From Streptomyces griseorubiginosus (GTDB lineage: Bacteria > Actinomycetota > Actinomycetes > Streptomycetales > Streptomycetaceae): a stretch of DNA of 64,000 bases. Below are positions 1-9,800 of this stretch, one piece after another. The stretch covers positions 423,304-487,303 of the forward strand of contig NZ_KQ948739.1 in assembly GCF_001514195.1 (NCBI RefSeq). Direction: 5' to 3'. The notes beneath the pieces are model-generated. The model was not told the DNA's origin and did no database searches. It saw only the letters and a list, made by a program, of their open reading frames with translations. Numbering within the stretch: position 1 is the first letter of the stretch; each line of letters opens with the position of its first letter. The position numbers and the translations under genes were made by a program.

Positions 1-745
1 CGGTCGGGTGGTAGGACTCGCCGATGTTGAGCAGGTTGAGGCTGTGCAGCCAGGCGCTGCCGGAGCAGAGTTCGTGGCCGGTGAAGGTGGAGCGGACGTC
101 ACCCCAGGCGAAGCCGTGGTTCGCGGCCCGCTTGGCGGTGGCCGTGTCGAGGTAGTCGGCGGCGTCGTTGATCGCCTTCCGCTTGGTCTCGGAGAGGCCG
201 AGGCAGGTGGTGCCGAGCTTGTAGAAGCGGGGGTAGCCGAGGACGACCACGTGGGCGTTGGGGGCCCGGGACGTGATCGCCGAGTAGACGTTGTCCAGTT
301 GACCCGGGAGCGTGGCGTCGACGTACGCCTTCGCGGTGTTGATCCGGGCCAGGCAGGCGCTGTCGGACTGGAGCACACAGGTCGTCATGACGTCGGAGAA
401 GCCGGCGTCGTTGCCGCCGATGCTGATCGAGACGAGAGCGGTGGCGGCGTTGAGCGGGGTCAGCTGACTCGCCAGAACATCACCCGTACGGGCGCCCGAG
501 CAGGCCGTGAAGGCGAACGACGAGGGTGAGTGCGCGGCCGCCCAGAGGTAGGGGTAGGCCTTCGTGCTGCGCTTGCAGTCGCCGCTCGAGCTGATGTAGC
601 TGCCCGAACCGACGCCCGAGGAATACGAGTCCCCAAGGGCCACATAGGGGCCTGTGGCGGCGTGGGCGGTGCCCGTCCCGGTGAGGACGGCGGCGAGGGC
701 GAGGAGGAGTGAGCCGACGTACGCGGCAAATCGGGAACGTCTCAT
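1..745 (-). CDS. Secreted SGNH-hydrolase lipase/esterase (C-terminus outside window)
   Basis: Secreted ester hydrolase of the SGNH/GDSL superfamily, closest by eye to the small Streptomyces extracellular lipases of the S. rimosus type. The ATG at 745 opens a Sec signal peptide (basic MRRSR, hydrophobic stretch, AHA cleavage site near residue 29). The nucleophile block GDSYSSG places Ser40, block III is GGND at residues 110-113, and the last visible residues, SYHPT, carry the expected block V His. About 248 residues are present, so only a short C-terminal piece is missing. Cys57, Cys82 and later cysteines fit the disulfides of secreted members. Likely acts on lipids or esters outside the cell. 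Confidence 0.88.
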   Translation of the reverse strand, partial: MRRSRFAAYVGSLLLALAAVLTGTGTAHAATGPYVALGDSYSSGVGSGSYISSSGDCKRSTKAYPYLWAAAHSPSSFAFTACSGARTGDVLASQLTPLNAATALVSISIGGNDAGFSDVMTTCVLQSDSACLARINTAKAYVDATLPGQLDNVYSAITSRAPNAHVVVLGYPRFYKLGTTCLGLSETKRKAINDAADYLDTATAKRAANHGFAWGDVRSTFTGHELCSGSAWLHSLNLLNIGESYHPT

Positions 746-1022
746 GGAACCTCCCTTTAGCAGGATCTCTGCCACATCTGTCGTAGCAAGCAGACGTACC
801 GGCGGGAAGTGTCCATGCCAAAAGCGGCGTTGATTTCGTGGGCATGACAGATTTGTTGACTCCTCCTCAACTCCCTTGTTCTGCCCGTGTAGATGACCCA
901 GCCTTTACCTCAGCCGGGAGCGGAACGCGACGCTCCAGGCCGTGTGCGCGATCACGCGCGCACCCCCCACGGACACCCGCCCGACCCAGGCGCGTGTCGC
1001 CCATGAGGAGGACTCCCTCGTA

Positions 1023-2240
1023 ATGGCACAACTGCGTAGCAAGAAGCTCCGGCTCGCCGCGACCACCGTCCTGGCGACCACCGCCCTCGTCGGCGGGCTC
1101 ACCACCCTGCCCGCCCAGGCCGCCCCGGCCGCCCCGGCCGAGGGCAGGGTCCTCGCCGCCGGCTCCCCCACGGCCGTCAAGGACAGCTACATCGTCACGC
1201 TGAAGAAGAACGCGGGCTTCAAGGCCGCGTCCAGCGAGGGCAAGGGGCTCATCAAGGAGTACGGCGGGACCGTCGGGAAGACCTTCGGCTCCGCGCTCAA
1301 CGGCTACACCGCCACGCTCTCGGCGACCGAGGCGAAAAGACTCGCCGCCGACCCGTCGGTGGCCGCCGTGGAGCAGAACCAGACCGTCCACCTGGCCGAC
1401 ACCACCCAGTCCAGCGCCCCCTGGGGCCTGGACCGCATCGACCAGGCCGCGCTCCCGCTGTCCGGCACGTACACCTACCCGGACAGCGCGGGCAGCGGCG
1501 TCACGGCGTACGTCATCGACACCGGCGTCCGCATCACCCACAGCCAGATCAGCGGACGCGCCTCCTACGGCTACGACGCGGTCGACGGCGACACCACCGC
1601 CGCCGACGGCAACGGCCACGGCACCCATGTGGCCACCACGATCGCGGGCTCCACCTACGGCGTCGCCAAGAAGGCGAAGATCGTGGCGGTGCGCGTGCTC
1701 GACAACGCCGGCTCCGGCACCACCGCGGGCGTCATCGCGGGCATCGACTGGGTGACCAACAACCACTCCGGCCCCTCGGTCGCCAACCTCTCGCTCGGCG
1801 GCGGCGCGTCCAGCACCCTGGACACCGCCGTCCGCAACTCCATAGCGAGCGGCGTCACCTACGCCGTCGCGGCGGGCAACAGCAGCGCCAACGCCTCCTC
1901 CTACTCCCCGGCACGCGTCACCGAGGCGATCACCGTCGGCGCCACCACCAGCACGGACGCCCGGGCCAGCTACTCCAACTACGGCTCGGTGCTCGACATC
2001 TTCGCCCCCGGCTCCTCCATCACGGCAGGCTGGTACACCAGCGACACCGCGACCAACACCATCTCCGGTACGTCGATGGCGACCCCGCACGTCGCGGGCG
2101 CGGCCGCGGTCTACCTCGCCGGTCACACCTCGGCCACCCCGGCCCAGGTCGCCACGGCACTGGTGAACGGCGCCACGTCCAACGCGGTCACCAGCCCGGG
2201 CAGCGGCTCGCCCAACAAGCTCCTCAAGCTCGTCCCGTAG
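1023..2240 (+). CDS. Secreted subtilisin-like serine protease (S8, proteinase K type)
   Basis: 405-residue preproprotease. The ATG at 1023 follows a GAGGAGG ribosome site; an in-frame start at 942 would lack a signal peptide. A signal peptide (residues 1-33) is followed by an inhibitor-I9-like propeptide (SYIVTLKK at about 55-62, ending near 125) and the catalytic domain. The triad is clear: Asp166 in YVIDTGV, His199 in GHGTHV and Ser351 in GTSMATPH. The protein ends right after the catalytic fold, with no C-terminal P or PKD domain. It is probably secreted, folded by its propeptide and autoprocessed. Monocistronic, closed by a 13-bp terminator hairpin. Confidence 0.95.
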   Translation: MAQLRSKKLRLAATTVLATTALVGGLTTLPAQAAPAAPAEGRVLAAGSPTAVKDSYIVTLKKNAGFKAASSEGKGLIKEYGGTVGKTFGSALNGYTATLSATEAKRLAADPSVAAVEQNQTVHLADTTQSSAPWGLDRIDQAALPLSGTYTYPDSAGSGVTAYVIDTGVRITHSQISGRASYGYDAVDGDTTAADGNGHGTHVATTIAGSTYGVAKKAKIVAVRVLDNAGSGTTAGVIAGIDWVTNNHSGPSVANLSLGGGASSTLDTAVRNSIASGVTYAVAAGNSSANASSYSPARVTEAITVGATTSTDARASYSNYGSVLDIFAPGSSITAGWYTSDTATNTISGTSMATPHVAGAAAVYLAGHTSATPAQVATALVNGATSNAVTSPGSGSPNKLLKLVP

Positions 2241-2280
2241 CGCCTGAAGTCGCCGTAGGGCCTGAAATTCCCGAAGTCCC

Positions 2281-2313
2281 GTTCCCCGGAGGCTCTTTGC
2301 GCCTCCGGGGAAC
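2281..2313. terminator. Intrinsic terminator after the subtilisin gene
   Basis: Perfect 13-bp inverted repeat (arms 2281-2293 and 2301-2313, core CCCCGGAGGC/GCCTCCGGGG) with a 7-base loop, 40 bp after the stop. No T-run follows, which is common in Streptomyces. Confidence 0.8.
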
Positions 2314-2413
2314 ACCCTTGTCCCCGTCCGTACCAGTCGGCCTTGACGGCTCCCGTGGCGCTGCGCGACATTGAAGTCCGGCATCCGGCGCTTTCTGGGG
2401 GGAAAGGTCGCCC

Positions 2414-2809
2414 ATGCAGACGACACGGACACGGACGTCCTCGAGAACGTCCGGCAGAGAACTGACGCCGTTGCTCGCGGGCTCGGCGACCGCAGTGGGG
2501 GGATTCGGGGCGCTGCTCGCGCTCACCGGTTCCGACTCGCCGCTGCGGGCCCCGCTCGTGCTGTTCTTCCTGCTCGCGGCACCCGCCGCCGGCATCGCCG
2601 CCGCGCTGCCCGGCCTCGACCCGTTCGCCCGTGCGCTGGTCGCGCTGGCCGGCTCGGTCGTCCTCAACATGCTGGTGGCCCAGGCCATGCTGGCCACGCA
2701 CCGCTGGTCACCGCGCGGCGGCGTGGTGGCGATGGCCGTGCTCAGCGCCCTGATCCTGCTGCCGGAGCTGCTGCGACGACGCCGGACGGCGAAGGGGCAG
2801 GACGGCTGA
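2414..2809 (+). CDS. Small integral membrane protein, first gene of the polysaccharide locus
   Basis: 131 residues of unknown family. After a basic, Thr/Arg-rich N-terminus come about four hydrophobic helices (roughly residues 20-40, 47-66, 70-92 and 103-118), ending in an RRRR-containing cytoplasmic tail. It ends one base before the GTG of the acetyltransferase gene, so the two are very probably co-transcribed and perhaps translationally coupled. Position suggests an accessory membrane subunit for polysaccharide assembly; nothing in the sequence gives a reaction. Confidence 0.75.
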   Translation: MQTTRTRTSSRTSGRELTPLLAGSATAVGGFGALLALTGSDSPLRAPLVLFFLLAAPAAGIAAALPGLDPFARALVALAGSVVLNMLVAQAMLATHRWSPRGGVVAMAVLSALILLPELLRRRRTAKGQDG

Positions 2810-2810
2810 C

Positions 2811-3932
2811 GTGGACATCAGCGTGTACCGCCCCGGCGAGCTCAGCGGCGCCGACCGGGCGGCGTGGACGGCTCTGCAGTCCAAGGCCCATCTCCAGGGC
2901 TCACCCCATCTCGCCAACCCGTTCCTGTCCCCCGAGTTCGCGCTCGCGGTGGGCCGGTGCAGACGGGGCGTGCGGATCACGGTCGTACGGGAGCAGGGCG
3001 AGCCCGTCGCGTTCTTCCCGTTCCAGCGGACCGCGACCGGCGTCGGCCGGGCCGTCGGGCTCGGGATCTCGGACGCCCAGGGGATCGTGCACCGGCCCGG
3101 ATTCACCTGGGACGCACAGGAGTTGTTACGCGCCTGCGGACTCGCCGTCTGGGAGTTCGACCATCTGGTGGCGGGCCAGGAGCCGTTCGGGACGGCAGCC
3201 GCCAAGGGCTTCCCCTCACCGGTCATGGACGTCGACCAGGGGTACGAGACCTATCTGGCCCGACTGCGGGAGCGGTCACCGAAGTTCACCCGCACCACCC
3301 TCGCCAAGGAACGCCGGCTCCTGCGCACCGCGAGCGGGGTGCGCTACGTTCACGACGAGCGCGACCCGGCCGCCCTGAGCACCCTGATGGGCTGGAAGTC
3401 CGCCCAGTACCGCAGGACCGGCCGCAGCGACCGGTTCGCGCACGAGTGGATCGCCGGTCTCGTACGGCAGTTGTTCCACACCCGGTCCGAGTCGTTCGCG
3501 GGGGTCCTCTCGGTGCTGTACGCCGACGGGAAGCCGGTGGCCGCCCACTTCGGGCTGCGCACCGAGCGCGTTCTCGCGTGCTGGTTCCCGGCGTACGACC
3601 CGGAGTACGCGAAGTACTCCCCGGGCCTGATCCTGCATCTGCGCATGGCCGAGGCGGCCGCCGCCGACGGTGTCGCGCACCTCGATCTGGGCCGGGGGCA
3701 GAAGGAGTACAAGGACTCCCTGAAGACACGGGAACTGACCGTGTCGGAGGGGTGGGTGACCCGTCGGCACCCGGTCGCGGTCGGACACCGCGTCCGCCGG
3801 GCTCCGGCGCGTGCGCTGCGCAACGCCGTGGTGACACGTCCGGAGCTGTTCGAACCAGCCGACCGGTTACTGAAGAAAATAGGAAAGATCCGTTCGGGGG
3901 CGACTGTAACGGTCAAACCAACAAAAACGTGA
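2811..3932 (+). CDS. GNAT acetyltransferase of the CelD/BcsL (GNAT_6) type
   Basis: 373 residues. The fold pattern is the CelD/BcsL-like double-GNAT family seen in exopolysaccharide and cellulose gene clusters: an N-terminal half with FLSPEFALAV and FFPFQR strands, and a C-terminal half with PVAAHFGL and a late LDLGRGQKEYK segment. Members are thought to acylate sugars or link peptides to glycans. The start is GTG at 2811, directly after the preceding stop. The neighbours (glycosyltransferases, deacetylase, flippase) support modification of a glycan or lipid-linked precursor. Donor and acceptor cannot be read from sequence. Confidence 0.85.
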   Translation: MDISVYRPGELSGADRAAWTALQSKAHLQGSPHLANPFLSPEFALAVGRCRRGVRITVVREQGEPVAFFPFQRTATGVGRAVGLGISDAQGIVHRPGFTWDAQELLRACGLAVWEFDHLVAGQEPFGTAAAKGFPSPVMDVDQGYETYLARLRERSPKFTRTTLAKERRLLRTASGVRYVHDERDPAALSTLMGWKSAQYRRTGRSDRFAHEWIAGLVRQLFHTRSESFAGVLSVLYADGKPVAAHFGLRTERVLACWFPAYDPEYAKYSPGLILHLRMAEAAAADGVAHLDLGRGQKEYKDSLKTRELTVSEGWVTRRHPVAVGHRVRRAPARALRNAVVTRPELFEPADRLLKKIGKIRSGATVTVKPTKT

Positions 3933-4281
3933 GGCCTCGTTCCAGGCCTTGCCATAGGGGTTCAATCGTCAATACCGTCATACATCTCACTCGCATCGTC
4001 CCGTCATCGAGCGGCTCTAGGGGAGGGCTCAAGGACCGCGACGGGGGGACGCGGGGCGCGGTAGGGGGGTGCCGTGCTCGGTGGCCGCAGTGGTGACCGG
4101 GCCGTGCCGCGCGACCGGCTGTCGTCTCGGACGACGGTCCGGCCAGCTTTGCCAGCTCACCCGGCGAGTACGGAGATTCCTTCCGGCGTGCCGTGAGTGA
4201 GAACCCCCCTTTCGAACCGGAGCAAAAAACCGGACCGCCCACAGGGGCGGGCGGTCCACCGGACGAGAGGGAACCAGACTC
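3933..4281. other. Intergenic stretch with probable promoter and 5' UTR of the glycosyltransferase operon
   Basis: 349 bp without a convincing gene. It is slightly less GC-rich than its surroundings around 3940-4010 and ends with a hairpin just upstream of the next start. The break suggests that 4282 onward can be transcribed separately from 2414-3932, but no promoter boxes are clear enough to call. Confidence 0.5.
4232..4257 (+). promoter_or_regulatory. Hairpin in the leader of the glycosyltransferase operon
   Basis: Perfect 9-bp arms GGACCGCCC (4232-4240) and GGGCGGTCC (4249-4257) around an 8-base loop, 24 bases before the ATG at 4282 and just before its ribosome site (GAGAGGGAA). It could be a terminator for upstream transcription, an attenuator, or an mRNA stabiliser. 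Confidence 0.45.
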
Positions 4282-5103
4282 ATGAGTTCAGTTCTGCGCC
4301 CGGCGGCTGTGGGCCAGGATGCGCCGCCGGCCGGCCAGTACCGGCCGATCTCCACCCACCTGGCCATCGCGCCACCGGTGAGCGTGGTCATACCCGCCAT
4401 GAACGAGGCGGAGAACCTTCCGTACGTCTTCAAGACCCTGCCCGACTGGATCCACGAAGTGGTCCTGGTGGACGGCAACTCCACGGACGACACCGTCGCG
4501 GTGGCCCGTGAGCTGTGGCCCGAGGTGAAGGTCGTGAAGCAGCACGGCAAGGGCAAGGGGGACGCCCTCATCACCGGGTTCGAGGCCTGCACCGGTGACA
4601 TCGTCGTCATGATCGACGCGGACGGCTCCGCCGACGGCAACGAGATCGTCTCCTATGTCTCCGCCCTGGTCTCGGGCGCGGACTTCGCCAAGGGGTCGCG
4701 GTTCGCCAACGGCGGCGGCACCGACGACATGACCTTCATCCGCAAGCTCGGCAACTGGGCGCTGTGCACCATCGTCAACCGCAAGTTCGGCGCCCGCTAC
4801 ACCGATCTCTGCTACGGGTACAACGCCTTCTGGCGGCACTGCCTCGACAAGATCGACCTCGACTGCACGGGTTTCGAGGTGGAGACCCTGATGAACATCC
4901 GGGTGGTCAAGGCGGGTCTGAAGGTGCAGGAGATCCCGAGCTACGAGTACCTGCGCATCCACGGCGCCAGCAATCTGCGGGCGGTCCGGGACGGCTTCCG
5001 GGTGCTCAGGGTGATCCTCGGGGAGCGGTCCAACCGGCGGGCGCTGCGCCGCCGTGCCCACCACTCGCCGCTGCTCGACTCGCGCCGGGGAGAGGTGTCT
5101 TGA
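4282..5103 (+). CDS. Family-2 glycosyltransferase, dolichol-phosphate-mannose-synthase-like
   Basis: 273 residues. A GT-A fold begins with VSVVIPAMNEAENL (about residue 33) and VVLVDGNSTDDT; the metal-binding acidic motif is MIDADGSADG near residue 115, followed by FAKGSRF. This set is typical of GT2 enzymes that move a sugar from a nucleotide donor to a polyprenyl phosphate on the inner membrane face. There are no C-terminal membrane helices, so it is soluble or peripheral. ATG with a GAGAGGG ribosome site. The stop overlaps the TTG start of the next glycosyltransferase, indicating coupling. Likely supplies or extends the lipid-linked glycan. Confidence 0.9.
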   Translation: MSSVLRPAAVGQDAPPAGQYRPISTHLAIAPPVSVVIPAMNEAENLPYVFKTLPDWIHEVVLVDGNSTDDTVAVARELWPEVKVVKQHGKGKGDALITGFEACTGDIVVMIDADGSADGNEIVSYVSALVSGADFAKGSRFANGGGTDDMTFIRKLGNWALCTIVNRKFGARYTDLCYGYNAFWRHCLDKIDLDCTGFEVETLMNIRVVKAGLKVQEIPSYEYLRIHGASNLRAVRDGFRVLRVILGERSNRRALRRRAHHSPLLDSRRGEVS

Positions 5104-6089
5104 GCGGTCCCGACGTCTCCGTCGTGATCTGCGCGTACACCGAGGACCGCTGGGAGGACATCCTCGCGGCGGTCGCCTCGGTGCGGGCGCAGTCGTACCC
5201 GGCCCGGGAGACGCTGCTGGTGGTCGACCACAACCCGGCGCTCCTGGACCGGCTGGTCAAGGAGTACAAGGAGGTGGACGAGGTCCGCGTGTTCGCCAAC
5301 GCGGGCCCCCGGGGCCTGTCCGCGGGCCGCAACACCGGGATCGCCGCCTCCCGCGGCGAGGTGATCGCCTTCCTGGACGACGACGCCGTCGCCGAACGCG
5401 ACTGGCTGCGCCACTTCGCCGGGGCCTACGCCGACCCGCAGGTCATGGCGGTCGGCGGCCGTACGGTGCCGATCTGGGCCTCGGGACGCCGGCCGGCCTG
5501 GTTCCCGGAGGAGTTCGACTGGGTGGTGGGCTGCACCTACCGGGGCCTCCCGTCCGGCCTGGTCCGGGTGCGCAACGTCCTGGGCGGCAACGCCTCCTTC
5601 CGCCGCAGCGCGTTCGACGCGGCGGGCGGCTTCGCCACCGGCATCGGACGGGACGGCGACAAGCGCCCGCTGGGCTGCGAGGAGACGGAGCTGTGCATCC
5701 GGCTGAGCCGGGCCAGACCGGACGCCGTCCTGCTGATCGACGACCGGGCGGTGATCCACCACCGGGTGCCCGAGGCGCGTGAGCACTTCGGCTACTTCCG
5801 CACCCGTGCGTACGCGGAAGGCCTGTCGAAGGCGCTCGTGGCCCGAAGTGTGGGCGCAGGCAAGGGACTTGAGTCGGAGCGCCGGTACGCCACCCGGGTG
5901 CTGCCGTCCGGGGTGGTGCGCGGACTGCGGGACGCCGCGCTGGCCCGGCCCGGGGGTGCGGGCCGGGCGGGGGCGATCGTCGCCGGGGTGCTGACGGCGG
6001 CAGGCGGCTACGTCGTCGGAACCGTCCGGGCCCGGCGGGGCGGGGCCTCGTTCTCGGTGGCGGAGATCGAGGGGGACGGAGATGGCTGA
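5100..6089 (+). CDS. Family-2 glycosyltransferase (second of the pair)
   Basis: 329 residues with a TTG start at 5100: GGGAGAGG lies 5 bases upstream, TTGA overlaps the previous TGA, and the protein then reads directly into the GT2 strand VSVVICAYTEDRW. Other landmarks are VDHNP, GLSAGRNTGI, the FLDDDAV metal motif near residue 97, GGNASFRR and the late CEETELCIRL acidic motif, all typical of GT2 polymerising or branching enzymes. A hydrophobic C-terminal segment (AGAIVAGVLTAAGGYVVG) may anchor it to the membrane. Its 3' end overlaps the deacetylase start by 8 bp. Confidence 0.9.
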   Translation: MSGPDVSVVICAYTEDRWEDILAAVASVRAQSYPARETLLVVDHNPALLDRLVKEYKEVDEVRVFANAGPRGLSAGRNTGIAASRGEVIAFLDDDAVAERDWLRHFAGAYADPQVMAVGGRTVPIWASGRRPAWFPEEFDWVVGCTYRGLPSGLVRVRNVLGGNASFRRSAFDAAGGFATGIGRDGDKRPLGCEETELCIRLSRARPDAVLLIDDRAVIHHRVPEAREHFGYFRTRAYAEGLSKALVARSVGAGKGLESERRYATRVLPSGVVRGLRDAALARPGGAGRAGAIVAGVLTAAGGYVVGTVRARRGGASFSVAEIEGDGDG

Positions 6090-6882
6090 GCCGCCCGTAC
6101 CGATCCTCATGTACCACGCGGTGGCGACCGACCCGAACGACGCGACCCGGGTGCTCTCGGTGTCCCCCGAGTCCTTCGCCCAACAGATGGACATAATCGG
6201 CGCGTTGGGGTGCACGCCGCTCAGGACCGACGACCTGGCGGCGCGTTGGCGGGACGGCCGCCCACTGCCCGAACGGCCGGTCCTGATCACCTTCGACGAC
6301 GGCTACGAGGGCGTCCACCGCCATGCCCTGCCGGTGCTGGCCAAGCACGGCTTCCCGGCCACGGTGTTCGTCTCCACCGGCTGGCTCCGGGGCGCCCACG
6401 ACATGGGCGGCGGCCTCGACGCCATGCTGGACTGGGACCAGGTGCGCGAACTCGCCTCCGCGGGCGTGGAGATCGGCGGCCACACCCACACCCACCCGCA
6501 GCTCGACCAGCTGGACGACAGCGCGCTGCGCCACGAGCTGATCCACTCCAGGGAGATCGTCGGCGACGAACTCGGCACCGTGCCGGACTCGCTCGCCTAC
6601 CCGTACGGCTACTCCAGCCGCCGGGTGCGCGAGGCGGTGCGGGAGACGGGGTACGGCCAGGCGCTCGCCGTGAACAACGCTCTCGCGCGCCGCCGTCAGG
6701 GGCCGTACGCGCTCACCCGGCTCACCGTGCGCCGCGCCACCACGACCGAGGAGTTCGAGCGGCTCGTCCAGGGCCGTGCGATCGCCCGGGACTTCGCCAG
6801 GGACCGTGCCCTCACCAAGGGGTACGCGTTGGTCCGAAGAGCACGACAGGTCCGCCGGAAGGTCTCCCGTTCCCGTGTCTGA
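6082..6882 (+). CDS. Polysaccharide deacetylase (carbohydrate esterase 4, NodB fold)
   Basis: 266 residues. NodB motifs are present: motif 1 TFDDGYEGV (about residues 72-80) with the catalytic base and metal Asp, and motif 2 HTHTHPQL (about 134-141) with metal-binding histidines. The late AYPYG strand follows near residue 173. CE4 enzymes remove N-acetyl groups from GlcNAc-type glycans or O-acetyl groups from xylan. No signal peptide is apparent, so it may act at the membrane or on a lipid-linked intermediate. The ATG overlaps the upstream gene by 8 bp, and the 3' end overlaps the fusion gene by 8 bp: a tightly packed operon. Confidence 0.9.
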   Translation: MAEPPVPILMYHAVATDPNDATRVLSVSPESFAQQMDIIGALGCTPLRTDDLAARWRDGRPLPERPVLITFDDGYEGVHRHALPVLAKHGFPATVFVSTGWLRGAHDMGGGLDAMLDWDQVRELASAGVEIGGHTHTHPQLDQLDDSALRHELIHSREIVGDELGTVPDSLAYPYGYSSRRVREAVRETGYGQALAVNNALARRRQGPYALTRLTVRRATTTEEFERLVQGRAIARDFARDRALTKGYALVRRARQVRRKVSRSRV

Positions 6883-9800
6883 CACGACGACCACGACCGA
6901 GCCCGAGTCGACCGCGGCCAAGGCGCCCGAGCAGTCCGGGCGCCGTCTTCGGCTGCCTGGAATGGGCGGCGGCGGTGGCAACCAGCTGTTCCGCAACGCC
7001 TACGCCCTGATGCTCAACACCGGTATCTCCGCGGTGCTGGGCCTCGGCTTCTGGCTGGCGGCGGCCCGCTACTACTCCGAGTCGGCGGTCGGCCAGGGTT
7101 CCGCGGCGATCGCCGCGATGAAGCTCCTCGCCGGACTGACCGCGGTGACATTGACCGGCGCGCTGGCCCGCTTCATACCGGTTGCGGGCCGGGCCACCGG
7201 GCGTCTCATCTTCCGTACGTACGCGGCCAGTTCGGTGGTCGTGGCGGTCGCCGCGGCCGTCTTCCTGCTCACCCTCGACGTGTGGGGGCCGTCGTACCGC
7301 TTCCTGCACGGGCCGGTGAACGGGCTCGGCTTCATCGCGGCCGTCGTCGCCTGGAACGTCCTCACGCTCCAGGACGGGGTGCTGACCGGGCTGCGCAGCG
7401 CGCTGTGGGTGCCGGTGGGCAACACCGTCTTCTCGGCGGTGAAACTGGGTCTCCTGGTCGCGTTCGCGGTGGCGATCCCGACGGCCGGGGTCTTCGTGTC
7501 GTGGGTCGCGGCGATCGCCGTCTCCGTGCTGCCGCTGGGCTGGCTGGTGTTCCGGCGCCTGGCACCCCGGCATGTGAAGGCGACCGAGGGGCACGCGAAG
7601 CCGCCCTCGGTCAGGGAGATCGGGCGGTTCCTGGCGGGCGACTACACCGGCTCGCTGTTCTCGCTCGCCGTGGTCTACCTGGTCCCGGTCATCGTGGCCG
7701 CGCAGGTCAGCTCCCAGGACAACGCGTACTTCTACATCACCACGACGATAGGCGGCACCTGCAACCTGCTCGCCATCAACATGGGCGCCTCCCTGACCGT
7801 CGAGGGCTCGCACGACCCGGGCCGGCTGGCCGCCAACACCCGTGCCGCGCTCAGGCGGATGGCCCGGATCATGCTGCCGGTGGCCACGGTCCTGTTCGTC
7901 GGGGCGCCCTGGATCCTCGGGGTGTTCGGCGCGGGCTACGCGGACGCGGCCACGCCGCTGCTGCGCTGGTTCGCGGTCGGCGCGGTGCTCAGGGTCGTCA
8001 TGGAGACCTACTTCGCGGTGCTGCGCGCACAGAGCCGCACCTCCGGACTCGCCTGGCTCCAGGGCCTGTTGTGCGCCCTGGTGCTCGGGCTGACCCTGCT
8101 GCTGCTCCCCCGGATGGGACTGACCGGCGCGGGCGTCGCCGAGATCTCCTCCCTCGCGGTGATCGTCGCCATCGCCGCGCCCCGGCTGTACCGGACGATC
8201 CAGCACGCCCCGGCCGCCGAGATCCCGGCGGGTGCGGCCCCCGACGGCGACCTCGCCGACCTCGGGACGCGCGAGGTACCGGCCGCCGGCCGCACCCGCC
8301 GCCCCGGCTGGGCGCTCGACCAGGACACCCTCGCGCTCGGCATCCACGTCGACTTCGACCACCAGGAGCGCCGCCCCGACGTCCGGCCGGGCCCGGGCAC
8401 CCCGCCCACGGGGACACCGGTCGTGTCCCCCACGCGAGACCGCCCGACCTGGGCCCTGCGGAGACTCCCCGAGCTCGGCCTGCCGGTGGAGGAGAGGGAG
8501 CCGGGCGCCGAGTCCTCCCGCGGCCCGTCCGAGACGGAGGTGGACGCGCCCTTCGAGGTGGCCTTCGACGCCGGCAAGGAGATCGCCGTACCGGAAGGGA
8601 CCGCGGTACCGGAGGAAGCCGTCGCGGTCGAGGAGGTGGAGGCGCGGTCCGGGGAGCCCCCGCGCCCCCTCTCCCTGCGGGAGCGTGTGCAGCCGGACTG
8701 GCTCGGGGTGTTCCTCGGCGGCCTGCTCGCCGTGGCGCTGCTCCTGTACTGGGTGCCGGTCATGGGCCTGGGCGAGGCCGATCTGGACCGGATGGGCGGC
8801 CTCGGGCTGGTCTCGGTCCTGCCGCTGCCCACGCTGCTCGGCGCGGCCCTGCTGGTCGTGGTCTTCGCCTCGCTGCTCTGGCCGGCCCGCGAGCACCGGG
8901 CGCTGCTGCTGGTCACCCTGGTGGCGACGGTGGTGTCGCTGCACGCGCTGCCCGCGGTGATCGAGGCCGAGCCGCGGTTCGCGACCGCCTGGCAGCACCT
9001 CGGGTTCATCGACCACATCGACCGGACCGGCTCCGCGGTGCCCGACCTGGACGCACGCTGGAGCTGGCCCGGCTTCTTCGCGGTGGCCGCGTTCGTCGCG
9101 AAGGCCTGCGGGGTCACGGACTTCACCGAGATCATCCGCTGGTGGCCGACCGCGATCCAACTCGCCTACCTGGTCCCGATGTTCCTCCTCGTACGGCACC
9201 TGCGGGCGGGCTGGCGGGCCAAGTGGACCGGCATCTGGATCTTCGTCCTCAGCGGCTGGGTCGGCCAGGACTACTTCTCCCCGCAGGGCTTCACCTATCT
9301 GCTCTACCTGGTGTTCGTGGCGGTACTGCTGGTGTGGTTCCGTGCCCCGCGCGTGATCTGGACGAGGCGGCGGCCCGGCGAGGCCGAGGTGGAGCCGACG
9401 ACCCGGCGGCAACGGGCGGCACTGCTCGCGGTGTTGATCGGCCTGTTCGCGGCGAGCGTGCCCGCGCACCAGCTGACCCCGTTCGTGATGCTCGGTGTGC
9501 TGGCGGCGCTCGTGGTGTTCCGCCGCAGCGAACTACGGGGCCTGCCCGTCCTGTTCGCCGTGATGGTGACCGCCTGGATCGGCTGGCTGGCCGAGCCGTA
9601 CTGGTCCGGCCACTTCGACGACCTGTTCGGCGGGGTCGGCGGCGTCGGCAGCAATGTCTCCTCGTCGGTCTCCGGCCGTATCGAGGGCGGCAGTTCGACC
9701 CACAAGCTGGTGCTGTACGTACGGGTCCTGCTGGCCGGCGGGGTGATGGCGCTGGCCTGCTACGGCTGGTGGCGCCGCCGCGACCACAGGTACCGGGAAG

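Noticed and set aside
867..2432. 521-codon minus-strand frame over the subtilisin gene
   Set aside because: Antisense to an unmistakable protease with intact triad; no domain of its own.
6812..9469. Long minus-strand frame antisense to the flippase fusion
   Set aside because: Composition (Arg/Gly/His/Gln/Pro) is that of a GC-rich shadow; the plus frame has clear membrane helices.
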